A stretch of DNA of 64,000 bases from Prorocentrum cordatum (GCA_963575745.1 CAUYUJ010009402.1:107956-171955), one strand, 5' to 3'. Positions 11,401 to 22,200 are shown, numbered from the stretch's first letter. Notes: generated by a model from the sequence alone, not told the origin. Numbers and translations are program-made.

Positions 11401-11889
11401 TGCCAGAGGGGGGGGCGAGGAGCGGGGGCGGGGCCGGTCACGGGCGTCACCGCGAGTAGTAAACACATGGGCTCCAGGGTGGCCAGGCCGACCGCCGACG
11501 CACCCGGCGTGGCCTCCAAGACGGCCAGCAGGACCCCCCCCCCAGGATGCGTCGCAGGCCGCCGGAGGCCTCCAAAGGAGTCCAAGCAAGCAGTCTCGGT
11601 GGTTCAAAGATGGGCTCCTGAGGGGTGGGGTCCTGAGGATAGGAACGGACCCCGGGTTGGATCTACGTCGGTTGAGGCACCTCGTCCTCATGACCCCATC
11701 CCTCAGGATCCCATGCTTGAAACATCGATATCCAGCGAACGTGCCCCGAGACACCTGCAGCACGGCCATCGATGCGGCACAAGATGGCTTGATAAGGCCC
11801 CCCAGACAGTCCCACTCATGCCCCAAGGTGACCTCCAACGGGCTCCCAGTAGGCAACGTCAGGTGTTTGAAATCGAGCGGCCTTCTGCC

Positions 11890-13430
11890 CATTCCGCCGC
11901 CGTCCGTGCCTGGCTTGTGGGTCAGCGGTCTCGCGGATGCTTCTTGGGGTCTCTTCGGAGGGCTCTCGGGGGGTACCTGTCTGCGGCATTATTGAGGCCT
12001 CCTGGGAGCCTCGTAGGAGCTTCCTGGGAGCCCCTTGGGGCCCCTGGGGCTTCTTGGGGCCTCTTGGGAGATTCTTGGCGGCCTCTTGGGGCCTCCTGGG
12101 AACCTCTTGCTCTGAGCGGTGAGCTCGAGACGTCGGTTCGTGTTGCCTCTCAGGGGCCCCTCTTGAGACGTATGGCGGGCTTTCTTGGGCGGTGCTGGAG
12201 GCCTCTTGGGCTGCCTTGGGGGACTCTTGTGCTGTCTTGGGGCCCTCTTGGCGGCCTGTGAGGCCGTTTGGGGGCGATCTTTGGGGCCTGTTGGGCCGTC
12301 TTGGAGTGTCGGGAAACCGAAAAGGCAGACACGCTGAAATCTGGCAAAGAACATTCGCAATTTTACCTCTTGGGGCCCTCTTGGCAGTGCTGTTGGAAGC
12401 CTCTTGGGGCGTCTTGGAGGCGTCTTGGAGGCCGTCTTGGGCGTCTTCGGGCGATCTTTCGGCGAGCTCTCGGGCTGTCTGGACGGCCTCTGAGGCTCTC
12501 TTGGCCCGTTCGGGGCCCTCTTGGGCGAGGGCACCGTCCTGGAGGCCCACGCGGGTCCCCGGAAGCGCACAGCCGTCGGGAAGTCTAGACGCTTCGCGTC
12601 ACCCCACCCGCCCATCCAGAAGCGATGCCCAGAGGAACTGCCTCGATAAGGGAAGCGGGCAGCACACAGAGAAAGGCTCCCCCAGTGGAGGCCTCTTGGA
12701 GCGTCTTGGGGGCCTCTTGGCGGGCGTCTTGGGTGCCTCGGAGAGCTTCTTGGGGCCTCTTGGGGGTCTCTTGGGAGCCTCTTGGAGGCTTCTTGGGCGC
12801 CTGTTGGGGCCTCTGGGGTCCTCCCGGGCGCCTTTTGGGGCCCTCTTGAAGCGCTCTTGGGAGCCTTGGGAGCGCTCTTGGAGCCCTCTTGGGCCATCTT
12901 AGAGCCATCTTGAAGCCTCGGATGGCCATCGGAAGCGAAAAGGCGAGAAAGCCAAAAGCATGAATTGTCCTAAGGTTTTGGAATGATTTTGGCCTCTTCG
13001 GGGCCTCCGATGGGAGCTCTTTGGCCGCTTGGAGCCGTCTTGGAGCGGTCTTGGGGAGCCCCTTGGAGCATCGTGGGAGCCATCTTGAGGCATCTTGGGA
13101 TATCTTGGGCCACCTTGGAGGTCATCTTGGGCTCTCCCAGGCGCTCTTGGAGTCATCTTAAGCTGTGCCCCCCCGGGAGGCCAAAATGTGGCCAAAACCT
13201 AAGTCAAATCAATGATTGTGGCATTCTCGCCGAGGCCTCTTGGAGAGTCTTGGGTGCCTCTGGGGGGCCTCTTGGGGCCTCTTGGGGGTCTCTTGAGAGC
13301 CACTTGGGGGCATCCTGGGGGCCTCTTGGGGGCCTCTTGGGGGCCTCCTGGCCACCTCTTGGGGCCCTCTTGGGTACCCTTGGGAGCCTCAAAAGTATTC
13401 TCAAGGCCATCTCGGAGGAGATCTATCAAA
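11890..13430. repeat. CTTGGGGCC minisatellite family, copy 1
   Basis: Dozens of loosely periodic CTTGGGGCCTCTTGG units, interrupted near 12310-12360 and 12900-12980 by unrelated phrases. On the minus strand the frames read as Pro/Arg/Gln-rich repeats without stops, which I treat as an artefact. The left edge (CCGTGCCTGGCTTGTGGGTC) resembles the left edges at about 15070, 47485 and 63215. Confidence 0.8.
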
Positions 13431-14268
13431 GAAGGGGGGGTCTCAATTAGCGCCGCCCCCCCCCTAAGAGGCCGAAATGAAGCCAAAACCCAAGTAAAAC
13501 CAATGAGTTTGGTTTCCTCGCCGAGGCCGTCTTGGACGCTCTGGCGACCCGCGGAACGCCCCCTCCAGGTCCAGTGGAGGAGGTAAGGGGAGGGGTAAAC
13601 CCCTCCCCGAAGGGGAAGAAGGGGGTGGAAGAGGAAACACCCTGAACCACCTACGCCCTAAAGGGCTGGTGGGATTCAGGGTATTCCGTGGTCTGGGCCC
13701 TTGAGAACACCTTCATCCACCCTTCAGAACTGCATGCGCCTTGGGCACATTCCAGTTTGTGCTGAAGGCCCCGAGGGCGGTATTGCGCATGCCTCACGGC
13801 TGGTGCCGCCAAACTTGTGCGCAACGGGCAGCAGGAGACATTCACAGCGGGATATTGAGCAGGAGCAGGAGGAGTAGGAGGAACCCATATTTTAGCATAC
13901 CCGCTGTTTCGGCCCTCGGAGCGTACAAGGTAACTAACCAGCCCCCAAACGTCGCCCCAATACGGATTGAAACGGCTTGAAGAGAGCGGCAAGAGCGCCC
14001 CGAGAGTGCCCCCTATGGTTCCAAGACGGCCCAACGGAGCCGCATGAGGTCTCAAGGGGCCCCCCTGAAGGCTTCGAAACTTCCGAAGAGAGACCCATGG
14101 CAGCCCACGGGAACCCCATGCCATGACAGCTCAATGAAGGAGCCGTGTCCGTTTTGGTTCAAGCCATTTGGGCTTGAGAAATCTGGAGCTGTCTCGAAAC
14201 GTGACCGCCGACACCCAGAGAGAGAGAGAGCGAGAGAGAAAGGCAGGGAGAGAGAGGGCGCCCACGAG
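13431..14268 (+). other. Upstream region of the GH31 gene
   Basis: No separate gene is supported. A GA-rich run (14215-14258) ends 11 bases before the chosen ATG. The frame is open back to 14044 without an obvious start context, so the 5' UTR boundary and the spliced-leader acceptor site cannot be placed from sequence. I did not find a spliced-leader relic here. Confidence 0.4.
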
Positions 14269-16590
14269 ATGCGGACCGTCCGCGCCATCGCTGCGTGCCT
14301 CCTCCTGGCAGAGCATGCTGCTGCGACCGACGAGGGCAGCTCCGACGAGGGCGGAGGCGGCGAGAGCCCTGCGATGCCCGCGTGCGATGGAAGTTCCTGC
14401 ACCGTGGGCGACTACCGGGTGCAGGCGCTATCCCCCATCCTGCTCCGCGTGGAGCCGAAGGGCCCCAACGGCTTCGAGGACCGCACCACCTTCATGGTGG
14501 TGAACCGCGGCGGCTTCGAGGGGCTCGAGCTGAAGCCAGACAAGAAAGGGCTGATGAAGACCGACCACTACAGCGTTCAGGCTTCGTTCGGTGACAAATC
14601 ATAGGAGCCTGGCATACTCTCTGAATTCCGTCTTTCGCATCGATCAGCGTCGATTAGCGTCTGGAGTCGACGAAATAGCGCCGATTTAGCGTCGGCCAGC
14701 TTCGATTAGCGTCGACTTAGCGTCGATTAGCATCGATTTAGCGTCGCTGAGCATCGATTTAGCGTCGATTCGCAAGTGCCGACAAGATGGTATGGGAGGC
14801 TCCCATGAGTTGCTACCGAAGGTCTCAGACGGGGCGGTCCTGGTGTGGGATGCCGACGGCAACGAGTTGTACAACTCCGAGGCGTACCCTGCCTGGAACA
14901 AGCTGCACTGGCCATCGCCTCAATCGAGTGCTGGCTACGCGATCATGGACCACCCTCGGTTCTTTATGCCCGATTGGAAGGTTGCACCCGCTTCCGCAGA
15001 GGATGGGGGCCCGAACAATGGCTATGATTTCAGCAACGACGTCGAGGGCGACACATATAGAATGGCCTGCGGCCGATCCCGCCACCGTGCCTGGGGCGTC
15101 GATGCATCTGGGGGGCCCCTTGAAGGGCTCTCGCGGGCCTCTTGGGGCCTCACAGGGGCCTCCTGGGAGCCTCCTGAAAGCTTCTTGGGGGCCTTTAGGG
15201 GGTCTCTCGGGGCCTGCTGACGGTCTTTGGGATCATTGTGGGGCGGAGGGCTCGAAATGCCAGTCCGTGTTCCTCATGGAGCCTTCTGGCGGCGTATTGG
15301 GGGCCTCTTGGGCCATTTCGTCTTGGGGCGTGTCTCGGGAGACTCTCCACGGCTCGTGGGGCTGCTGTGTGCGGGCCCACCGTCCCGGAGACTCACCACG
15401 CCCACGTCCCACGCGCGCCCTTGAAACAATCCTGGAAGTTGGTGGGGACGGGCTGTGAAAAACCTACAGCCCAGATCATTCAGGAACGCAAGAAGGACGT
15501 ACACGTACACGAATCCAGGTGGGTTTCGAGAGTACGCATTGCGCGAACGTTCGTATCACGCGGCCGGTCTCGCGGATTGGGGGACCGTGTTCATGTATGT
15601 GCGTGGGCGCGCACGTCCTTCGTGGGCCCCCTAATCATTGAATACAACATTTTGTTCGGTCGCGATCGGTAGCGACTGGTCGGCACTTTAAATCGGTCGC
15701 AGCCGATCGCGGCCGACCCCGGAATCGGTCGCGTCTGGTCGCCACCGATTGGTCGCGACCAATCGGTCGCGACCAATTTTGAAGCAAATCAGGTGCGACC
15801 GCTGCCGAAATGTAAAGCAAAGTCGATAGCGACCGTTCTGGTCGGTCGCGACTGGGACATTCTAGGATCCAGTGAACATGGTACTCTTCGACCTCTCACA
15901 GTTGTATGAGCCTTGAGACAGTTCACTACGTGCTGACGGCGTGGTGGCGGATATCTTCTTGATGGGGAAGGGCGTCGAGGGTTGGAGCGCTGCACGCCAG
16001 GAGTTCTTCAAATTGTCGGGACCGGTTCCTCTCCTTCCCGACTGGGGCTTCGGCACGTGGTTCACGTGGTGGAACTTCTACACGGAGGACGCGGCGAAGT
16101 CGGAGGTCCAGCGCTGGATCGACGACAAGGTGCCGCTCGATGTCTGGGGACTTGACATGAACTGGCGCCTGATAGAGAATGATGCTGATCGGCAGTATGA
16201 TCAGCCCAATGGCTCCGCTTTCCCGGACTACGAAGAGTGGTTCTCAGGAGGGGGAACACATACAGGCAGAATTAATCGTCGATTCCCCCGGAAAAAATGG
16301 GAAAATATGGGCAGTGGGGGGAAGACGAAAACCCAGAACATATGACAAAATATGGGGAATCTCGGGATTTGTGTGTGTGTGTGTGTGTTTGTGTGCGTGT
16401 CCCTGGCCCCCTTCAGGTTCCGCTGGCTCGACGAGCGTGGCGTCCACACCTACTTTAACGACCACCCGTGGCAGGTGGCCCCCCAGACGACGCCCGACGA
16501 GGTGAACTTCCGCTGGAGTTCATGGGCCGAGTCTCCACCACCACCACCACCATTGGAAAGAGAGGGAGGAGGACGAGGGAGGAGGAGGGG

Positions 16591-16622
<32 letters not shown>

Positions 16623-18540
16623 CGAGGAGGAGGAAGATGAGGCGGAGGAGGAGGAGGCGGAGGAGGAGGAGGAGGACAACCACTGCATTCGGTAGTGTTG
16701 GTGGAACTTGGCCCATCAGGAATGGTCTGACCTCGTGGATGGGAAAAGGGCTCTCGTTCTGGTGGTTTGACCACAACTGGAAATTTTCGATTCCGCCTCC
16801 GAACGCCGATCCTCCCGCTGTCTCTGGGGTAACTGCAAATTCGGAGTGGGAGGGCCTCACCACCTCTTGCTGGGGGTCGCACGTGTACTACACAATCGCA
16901 GAGCAGTATAACAAAAATAACCGTCCAGACGACAAGTTCCATGGCGGGCGCCCCATTATTCTGTCAATGCAGGCTCCGCACAATGAGATCAGTGGGTACA
17001 ATATCGCCGGAAACCCTCTCGTCGAAGGCGCCATAGCGGCGCCTCTCGATCCAATGCTGATGGCCGAGCACCCTGCACACCACCGCTACCCTGTTTGGTG
17101 GAACGGCGACTTCGCAACCATGAACAACAATCTGGAGGCGATGGTGGACGGAGGAGTCCACGACCTCAAGCCCTACGTTCATCCCGACTGTGGCGGCGAC
17201 GGCTGGTTCACCACGGCGGTCGAGCTTCTGCGCCAGACCCAGATGTGCGCGTTCGGCACGATCCTGCGCTTCCACGGGGGACCTCACCAGCCGTGGATCT
17301 ACGGGGACTGGTGGGAGGGCGTCGTGCGCCACTACATCGTGTACCGCTACATGTTCATGCCGATGATCATCGCCGGTGGCCAGCGGGCCACCCAGACGGG
17401 CTTCCCGTTTGTGGCGCGGTGCGACCTTTACTGGCCAGAACACTGGGAGTCCAGCCAGTCCAACCACCAGTTCATGTTCCTTGACGACATCCTTGTTGCG
17501 CCCATTTTTGATTCCAGCGCCGAAACCGTTACGAGGGATGTTTGGATTCCGCCAGGTGCGTGGCAGGATGCTTGGAGTGGGGAAATCGTGTATGGGCCAG
17601 CGGATCAGAGCGTTGAGCAGCCAATGGAGCGGTTACCAATGTGGATCAGGGTGGATGGCGGCATGCTCATTTGGACTGACAAGCCAGGTCTCACCGTCGC
17701 AGACGGCGATTGGTCAACCCTGGTTGTTGAGGTCTGGCCTTGCCCGCGGGCTCACAAGACGTCGCGGACGATTTACGAGCGCAGTACCGAAGAATATCCG
17801 CCAAGCCAGGACGTCACATTGTCCACAAGTGGTAAGGGTACAGCGACTATCGAAATGACCAAGTCCGATGTCGAGCGTGCCTGGGTGGTCCGTGTGAACT
17901 TGCTTGTTGGCCAGATCGTTGTCAACGCGAGCGTTGACGGCAAGCCAGCAGAGACCAAGTTGTACGAGCCTAACCCGAATGACGATGGCCTCATGAATGA
18001 CGACGGTGGCTATTGGCCGTTTGGGGGCGAGGGAAGTGCACCCGCATCGAAGGCTGGGAACGTTGTAGAACTCAAGATGCCGGCAGGCACCAGCGAACGC
18101 AAGGTTCAGAGGAGGAAAATGCACCCATACCGCTATCCTTCCCTCGTTTTCCCCCTGTGGGGCCTCCTGGGAGGCCCTCGCTGCCATGGCTACATTCGCC
18201 TCGAAATTCCGGTCAGAACGCACCGTTGGAGAGGTCCAGAGAGTAGTGGCATGGGTACTTGTTGGTTTCCCCAAAGGTGGAGATTGTCATTGGTGATGCA
18301 GCGAAGCCGACGACCAAGCCGAAGCCGACGACCAAGCCGAAGTCAAAACCGAAATCTAAGCGGCAGGAGGGCAACAAGAGTGCGAAGCCGAAGGCCATGG
18401 CGGCACCCGAGCACGGAAAGAGGGCGAACACGAAGACGAGGCCGGCCTCGAAGCACGGGCAGAAGTCGAAAATGGAGACGATGCCCGCCTCAAACAAGAC
18501 TCCGCCGGTGATCATTGCCTCGCAGCTCCCGGATCGGGGG
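14269..18540 (+). CDS. Glycoside hydrolase family 31 (alpha-glucosidase-like), six or more exons
   Basis: Exons, using inverted-repeat boundaries: 14269-14585, 14821-15058, 15953-16239, 16417-16518, 16723-18103, 18277-about 18540. They total 2589 nt (863 codons) in one frame. The ATG starts a signal-peptide-like MRTVRAIAACLLLAEHAAA. An N-terminal GH31 beta domain follows (PTFxVVNR-like TTFMVVNRGG), then the barrel with LLPDWGFGTWFTWW, LDVWGLDMNWR and VHTYFNDHP. FWWFDHNW supplies the expected nucleophile Asp (about residue 331), and RYPVWWNGDF holds an Asp (about 444) at the usual acid/base position. RFHGGPHQPW and FLDDILVAPI also fit the family. GH31 enzymes hydrolyse terminal alpha-glycosidic bonds; substrate cannot be told. 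The C-terminal 88 residues are Lys/Pro/Thr-rich. The 3' end is uncertain: the frame runs into a foldback element and stops at 18738, or splices onward. Confidence 0.88.
14586..14820 (+). mobile_element. GH31 intron 1, introner-like TIR element
   Basis: The left end TTCGGTGACAAATCATAGGA and the right end TCCCATGAGTTGCTACCGAA are inverted repeats matching at about 19 of 23 positions. The interior is AGCGTCGATT repeats, as in the intergenic copies at 7848 and 8185. Two in-frame readings exist: cut at the TIR ends (giving QASVSDGAV), or GT-AG at 14591-14828 (giving QASFDGAV). Confidence 0.8.
15059..15952 (+). other. GH31 intron 2 with a CTTGGGGCC minisatellite and a MITE inside
   Basis: Cutting at 15059-15952 (ambiguous over a 3-base ATA repeat) joins NDVEGDTY to IFLMGKG, the form expected in GH31 proteins, but the ends are not GT-AG. 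A GT-AG reading (15087-15917) also keeps frame and adds about 20 residues. Near the ends, CCCGCCACCGTGCC and GGCGTGGTGGCGGAT are imperfect inverted repeats. Inside are CTTGGGGCC units (about 15100-15330) and a MITE (15633-15876). Confidence 0.65.
15633..15876. mobile_element. MITE-like element 'GATCAYTGGATAC', copy 2
   Basis: The left end AATCATTGAATAC and the right end GGATCCAGTGA are diverged versions of the family TIR. The interior is rich in GGTCGCGACC variants. It sits inside GH31 intron 2. Confidence 0.65.
16240..16416 (+). other. GH31 intron 3 (GT-AG, 177 bp)
   Basis: The donor GTTCTCAGG and the acceptor CCCCCTTCAG join EEW to FRWLDERG. The exon bases GTTC repeat on both sides of the intron, like a 4-base target duplication. 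TCAGGAGGGGG near the left end and CCCCCTTCAG at the right end are short inverted repeats. A GTGTGTGT run lies near 16371-16390. Confidence 0.75.
16519..16722 (+). mobile_element. GH31 intron 4, TIR element with a GAG expansion
   Basis: The left end reads ATGGGCCGAGTCTCCACCAC and the right end is the reverse complement of ATGGGCCAAGTTCCACCAAC, so about 25 bp of inverted repeat enclose a GAG-rich core (16557-16675). Cutting at the TIR ends gives FRWSGLTSWM, the usual GH31 form. A GT-AG reading (16531-16719) is also in frame and gives FRWSSWAENGLTSWM. Confidence 0.75.
18104..18276 (+). other. GH31 intron 5 (GT-AG, 173 bp) with inverted ends
   Basis: The donor AAG/GTTCAG and the acceptor CCCCAAAG/GTG join ERK to VEIVIGDAA. 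AAGGT occurs at both junctions. Near the ends, ACCCATACCGCTATCC (left) pairs imperfectly with the reverse complement of GAGTAGTGGCATGGGT (right). Confidence 0.75.
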
Positions 18541-18727
18541 GGCCGAAATTCGAACGCCATATACATAAACGTTTGGCGCTCCGCGCGCATTTCTTGGATC
18601 CGTGCTGTGCCCCCCAGCGGGGCCTCCAGCGCCGCCCCTGGCTCGCTCCGCGCGCCAGGGAGGGGTGTCCAGCACCGATCCGAGAAATCCGCGCGAACCT
18701 TGGAGTTTTCATGTTTATGTCGTTCTT
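18541..18727. mobile_element. Foldback element FB, copy 3, at the GH31 3' end
   Basis: The left arm TTGGCGCTCCGCGCGCATTT and the right arm CGATCCGAGAAATCCGCGCG flank a GGCGCC-rich centre. The outer flanks CATAAACG and CATGTTTATG are also inverted. It follows directly after the last recognisable GH31 codons, so it is either a read-through insertion or a further intron. Confidence 0.8.
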
Positions 18728-19234
18728 CGTCCGCCTAGAAATTGGTAGTTATGGAAACGCCGGGCAGAACACGTCCATCAGCAGTCCTGGCGCATTCCGA
18801 TCAGGACTCGCTGGCGGCGTCGCTGTCTGCCCAGCAGCGGCCGCTGTCGGTTTTGGACAACACCTGTTGTTGAGCATTGTGTCCGTCTTTTCCGTACAGA
18901 TGAGGCCCATGCCAGGAAACACCTTGCTTGCCTCCAGGCTGCCCTGGGTTTCTTGGGCTTCGATGGTTTTGCTGTGGAGAGCGCGACGTTCCCGCACCAA
19001 CAAATCCATGGACGTCCTGAGATCTCAGGGTTGGGCTTCTTGTGGAAGGTTTCTTGTGGACTGGGTTCCACTGTACGGCAGGTTCGCGTCGTGTCTGCCA
19101 GCGGCGACCCCAGCGCGCGCGTTTACGGTTGAACGCCGCCCGTGGCCCAGAATCGGCCCGTCGTTGAACGATCCGGCTTTAATGGAACGGCCGATCGTCC
19201 AAGTTTGAACGATCCCCGCAGTGTCAGGAGCAAC
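18728..19234. other. No gene firmly seen between GH31 and the GAG tracts
   Basis: Open frames exist but none shows recognisable domains. A further small GH31 exon could be hidden here. Confidence 0.35.
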
Positions 19235-19452
19235 GCCAGGGGGAGGAGGAGGAGGAGGAGGAGGAGGAGGAGGAGGAGGAGGAGGAGGAGGAGGAGGAGG
19301 AGGAGGAGGAGGAGAGGAGGAGGAGGAGGAGGAGGAGGAGGAGGAGATGCAGGAGGAGGAGAAGGGAGGAGGGAGGAGGAGGAGGAGGAGAGGAGGAGGA
19401 GGAGGAGGAGGAGGAGGAGGAGGGAGGAGGAGGGAGGAGGAAGAGGAGGAGG
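19235..19452 (+). repeat. GGA/GAG trinucleotide tract
   Basis: Near-pure (GGA)n with a few one-base breaks. Confidence 0.97.
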
Positions 19453-19490
19453 AGACGACGCGAACCTGTTGTAACCATTTCGGGCGCCCC

Positions 19491-19675
19491 AGCCCGAGGA
19501 GGCCGCGCCGCAGCTGTCCCGGCAGGGCACGGCGGCGGCGGCGGCCGCGGCGGGCACCGGCGGGTGCCTGCTTGCCGCGCTGGCGCTCGCCGGTGTGGCC
19601 GCGCGCTCGGTGCCTCGCGGGCACCGCCCAAAGCGGTGCAGTGACGACACCGAGTGCCATCACTCGGCGGCGAGT
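19491..19675 (+). other. Possible small exon with one hydrophobic segment
   Basis: After an AG acceptor-like CCCCAG the frame reads PEEAAPQLSRQGT, a poly-Ala stretch, then GGCLLAALALAGVAARS, which could be a membrane segment or part of a transit peptide, and ends in the Glu-rich repeat. A stop lies just upstream (19472). It may be a terminal exon of GH31 or a relic. The phrase AAGCGGTGCAGTGACG inside it recurs at about 43638. Confidence 0.25.
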
Positions 19676-19882
19676 GAGGAGGAGGAGGAAGGGGGGGGGA
19701 GGGAGGAGGGAGGAGGAGGAGGAGGGAGGAGGAGGAGGAGGAGGAGGAGGAGGAGGAGGAGGAGGAGGAGGAGGAGGAGGAGGAGGAGGAGGAGGAGGAG
19801 GAGGAGGAGGAGGAGGAGGAGAGGAGGAGGAGGAGGAGGGAGGAGGAGGAGGAGGAGGAGGAGGAGGAGGAGGAGGAGGAGG
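19676..19882 (+). repeat. GGA/GAG trinucleotide tract
   Basis: A second long (GGA)n run that passes directly into the GGTAAA repeat. Confidence 0.97.
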
Positions 19883-20035
19883 TAAAGGTTAAGGTAAAGG
19901 TAAAGGTAAAGGTAAAGGTAAAGGTAAAGGCAAAGGTAAAGGTACAGGTAAACGTAAAGGTAAAGTTAAAGGTAAAGGTAAAGGTAAAGGTAAAGGTGAA
20001 GTTGAAGGTAAAGGTAAAGGTAAAGGTACAGGTAA
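19883..20035 (+). repeat. GGTAAA hexanucleotide repeat
   Basis: About 25 units of GGTAAA with scattered variants (GGTACA, GGCAAA, CGTAAA, GTTAAA). Confidence 0.97.
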
Positions 20036-20957
20036 AGGCGCTTCGGGGACGTGTCGGCACCAGCGGTGGCGGGGCCTAAGCTGTGCAGTGAGTGTCCTTG
20101 CGATGGATCTGGATGCAGGGCCTATCTCACGTAGCCATAGGCCTGCCTGCACCCCCCCCCGTGGACTACGTCGGGAGGGGGGGGGGGTGCGCGCAGGGAG
20201 CACGACGCTTCCCAAAAACCAGGGAAAGTGACGAGCGGAAGGCAGAGCCCTTTCCTTGGGCCGTGCCTCCGCTCTGAGGCACAGAACGCTCGCTGGGGGG
20301 GGGAGGGACCCACACCTTCTCTCTCTCTCACACACACACACAAGACGACACCGAGGCGGAAGGAGGGGGCGGGGGTGACGGTGGCGGCGGCGGCCGCCTC
20401 CTGGAACTTGCGGTCGTCGGTGCAGCGCGCGGGGCGGCCGCGCGCACCGCTCGCCGCTCGCTCTCTCTCGTCCTCCCTCCCCACTCCTCCCCCCCCTCAT
20501 CCCTCAGTAATAAAAAAAGAACTAATGTGGGAATCTGGGCAACTCTGGGGTCTTCGGGGGGCTCACTTCTCGAGGTGGGTTTGGCGGTGGGCGGGGTCCT
20601 CTGTACCGTGTTGTCTCCAACTGTTTTGTGTCACCTGGTCGGCACAGCTGTCATTGGTCGGAGGTGAGGGGGTGAGATCGAAGTGGAACGGAGAGCCCCC
20701 CTACCGGGACATCGGTTTCGGTTTCGTGTTCGTGCGTGCCGTGCGTGCGGGCGGGGCGAAGCTGCGTGGGCAGGCGAGAAGAAAGTCTCCTCTGGTTGAG
20801 GCGCGGCTGGACCAAATGATTCCTTTCCATGGGGCCGGTGGCCCGCGGTGTCCCGCTGGTGTCCCGCCTCCGGCTGAGGCGCGGCCTGACCAAATGTTTC
20901 CTTTCCGCGGGCCGGTGCCGCGCGGTGTCCCGCCGGTGTCCCGCCCGTGTCCCGTCG
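20036..20957. other. No gene seen
   Basis: Contains a CTCT/CACA run near 20318-20341 and GGTGTCCCGCCGG-like phrases (20900-20965) that lead into the GAT tract. Confidence 0.45.
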
Positions 20958-20964
20958 GTGTCCC

Positions 20965-21052
<88 letters not shown>

Positions 21053-21136
21053 GTGATGGTGATGGTGATGGTGATGGTGATGGTGATGGTGATGATGATG
21101 ATGTTGCTGTCGATTATGATGATGATGATGATGGTA

Positions 21137-21184
<48 letters not shown>

Positions 21185-21748
21185 GTGATGATGATGGTGT
21201 CCCGATGGTGACGGTGATGATGATGATGATGATGATGATGTTAACGATGCTGATGATGATGATGGTGATAATGATGGCCATGGTGGTGATGATGATAGTG
21301 TCCCGATGGTGATGATGCTGATGATGAAACTGTTGGTGATGATGATGGTGTCCCGACGGTGATGCTGATGATGCTGCTGATGATGATGATGGTGATGTTG
21401 ATGATCCTCATGATGTTGATGATGCTGAGAGGATGAGATAATGATGACGCTGATGGTGATGGTGTCCCGAAGATGATGTTGATGATGAGGTTGATGATGA
21501 TGCTGCTGTTGATGATGGTGATTATGCTGGTGCCCCGATGATGATGATGCTGATGATGATGATGCCGATGATGGTGTCCCGATGATGATGGTGATGATGA
21601 TGTTGATGATGAGGATGCTGATGAGATGGTGATGATGGTTTTTATGATGGTGGCCCGATGATGGTGATGATGCTGATGTTGATGATGATGACGATGATGA
21701 TGATGATTATGGTGATGGTGATGATTCTGATGTTGATGATGGTGGCCA

Positions 21749-21808
<60 letters not shown>

Positions 21809-21953
21809 CATGCTGATGGTGATGATGATGATGATGGTGACGATGCTGATGATGTTGATGATGTTGTTCATGATGACGATGCTGATGAGATGCTGATGAT
21901 GATGGTGGTGTTCGATGCTGTTGATGATGATGGTGTCCCGATGATGGTGATGT

Positions 21954-22004
<51 letters not shown>

Positions 22005-22200
22005 CGGTGACGATGATGGTGTTTCGATGATGATGACGGTGATGATGATGCTGTTGAGGATGATGGTGATGAGGTGGTGATGATGATGATGGTGTCCCGA
22101 TGATGGTGATGATGGTGATGGTGATGGTGATGGTGATGATGATGATGATGATGAGGATGATGATGTAGATGACGTTGATGACGATGATGTTGATGATGAT
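20958..22200. repeat. GAT tract with periodic GTGTCCCGATGATG phrases
   Basis: Long (GAT)n runs separated by the phrase GGTGTCCCGATG, which recurs about ten times. All ORFs are repeat artefacts. Confidence 0.95.

Noticed and set aside
11816-13486. Pro/Arg/Gln-rich proteins on the minus strand
   Set aside because: They follow the CTTGGGGCC minisatellite period; overlapping frames are equally open, so no one frame is selected.
13900-14268. Dinoflagellate spliced-leader relic upstream of GH31
   Set aside because: I looked for the CCGTAGCCATTTTGGCTCAAG-type relic and did not find a convincing match.
20958-22200. Poly-Met and poly-Asp proteins
   Set aside because: Repeat artefact of (GAT)n.
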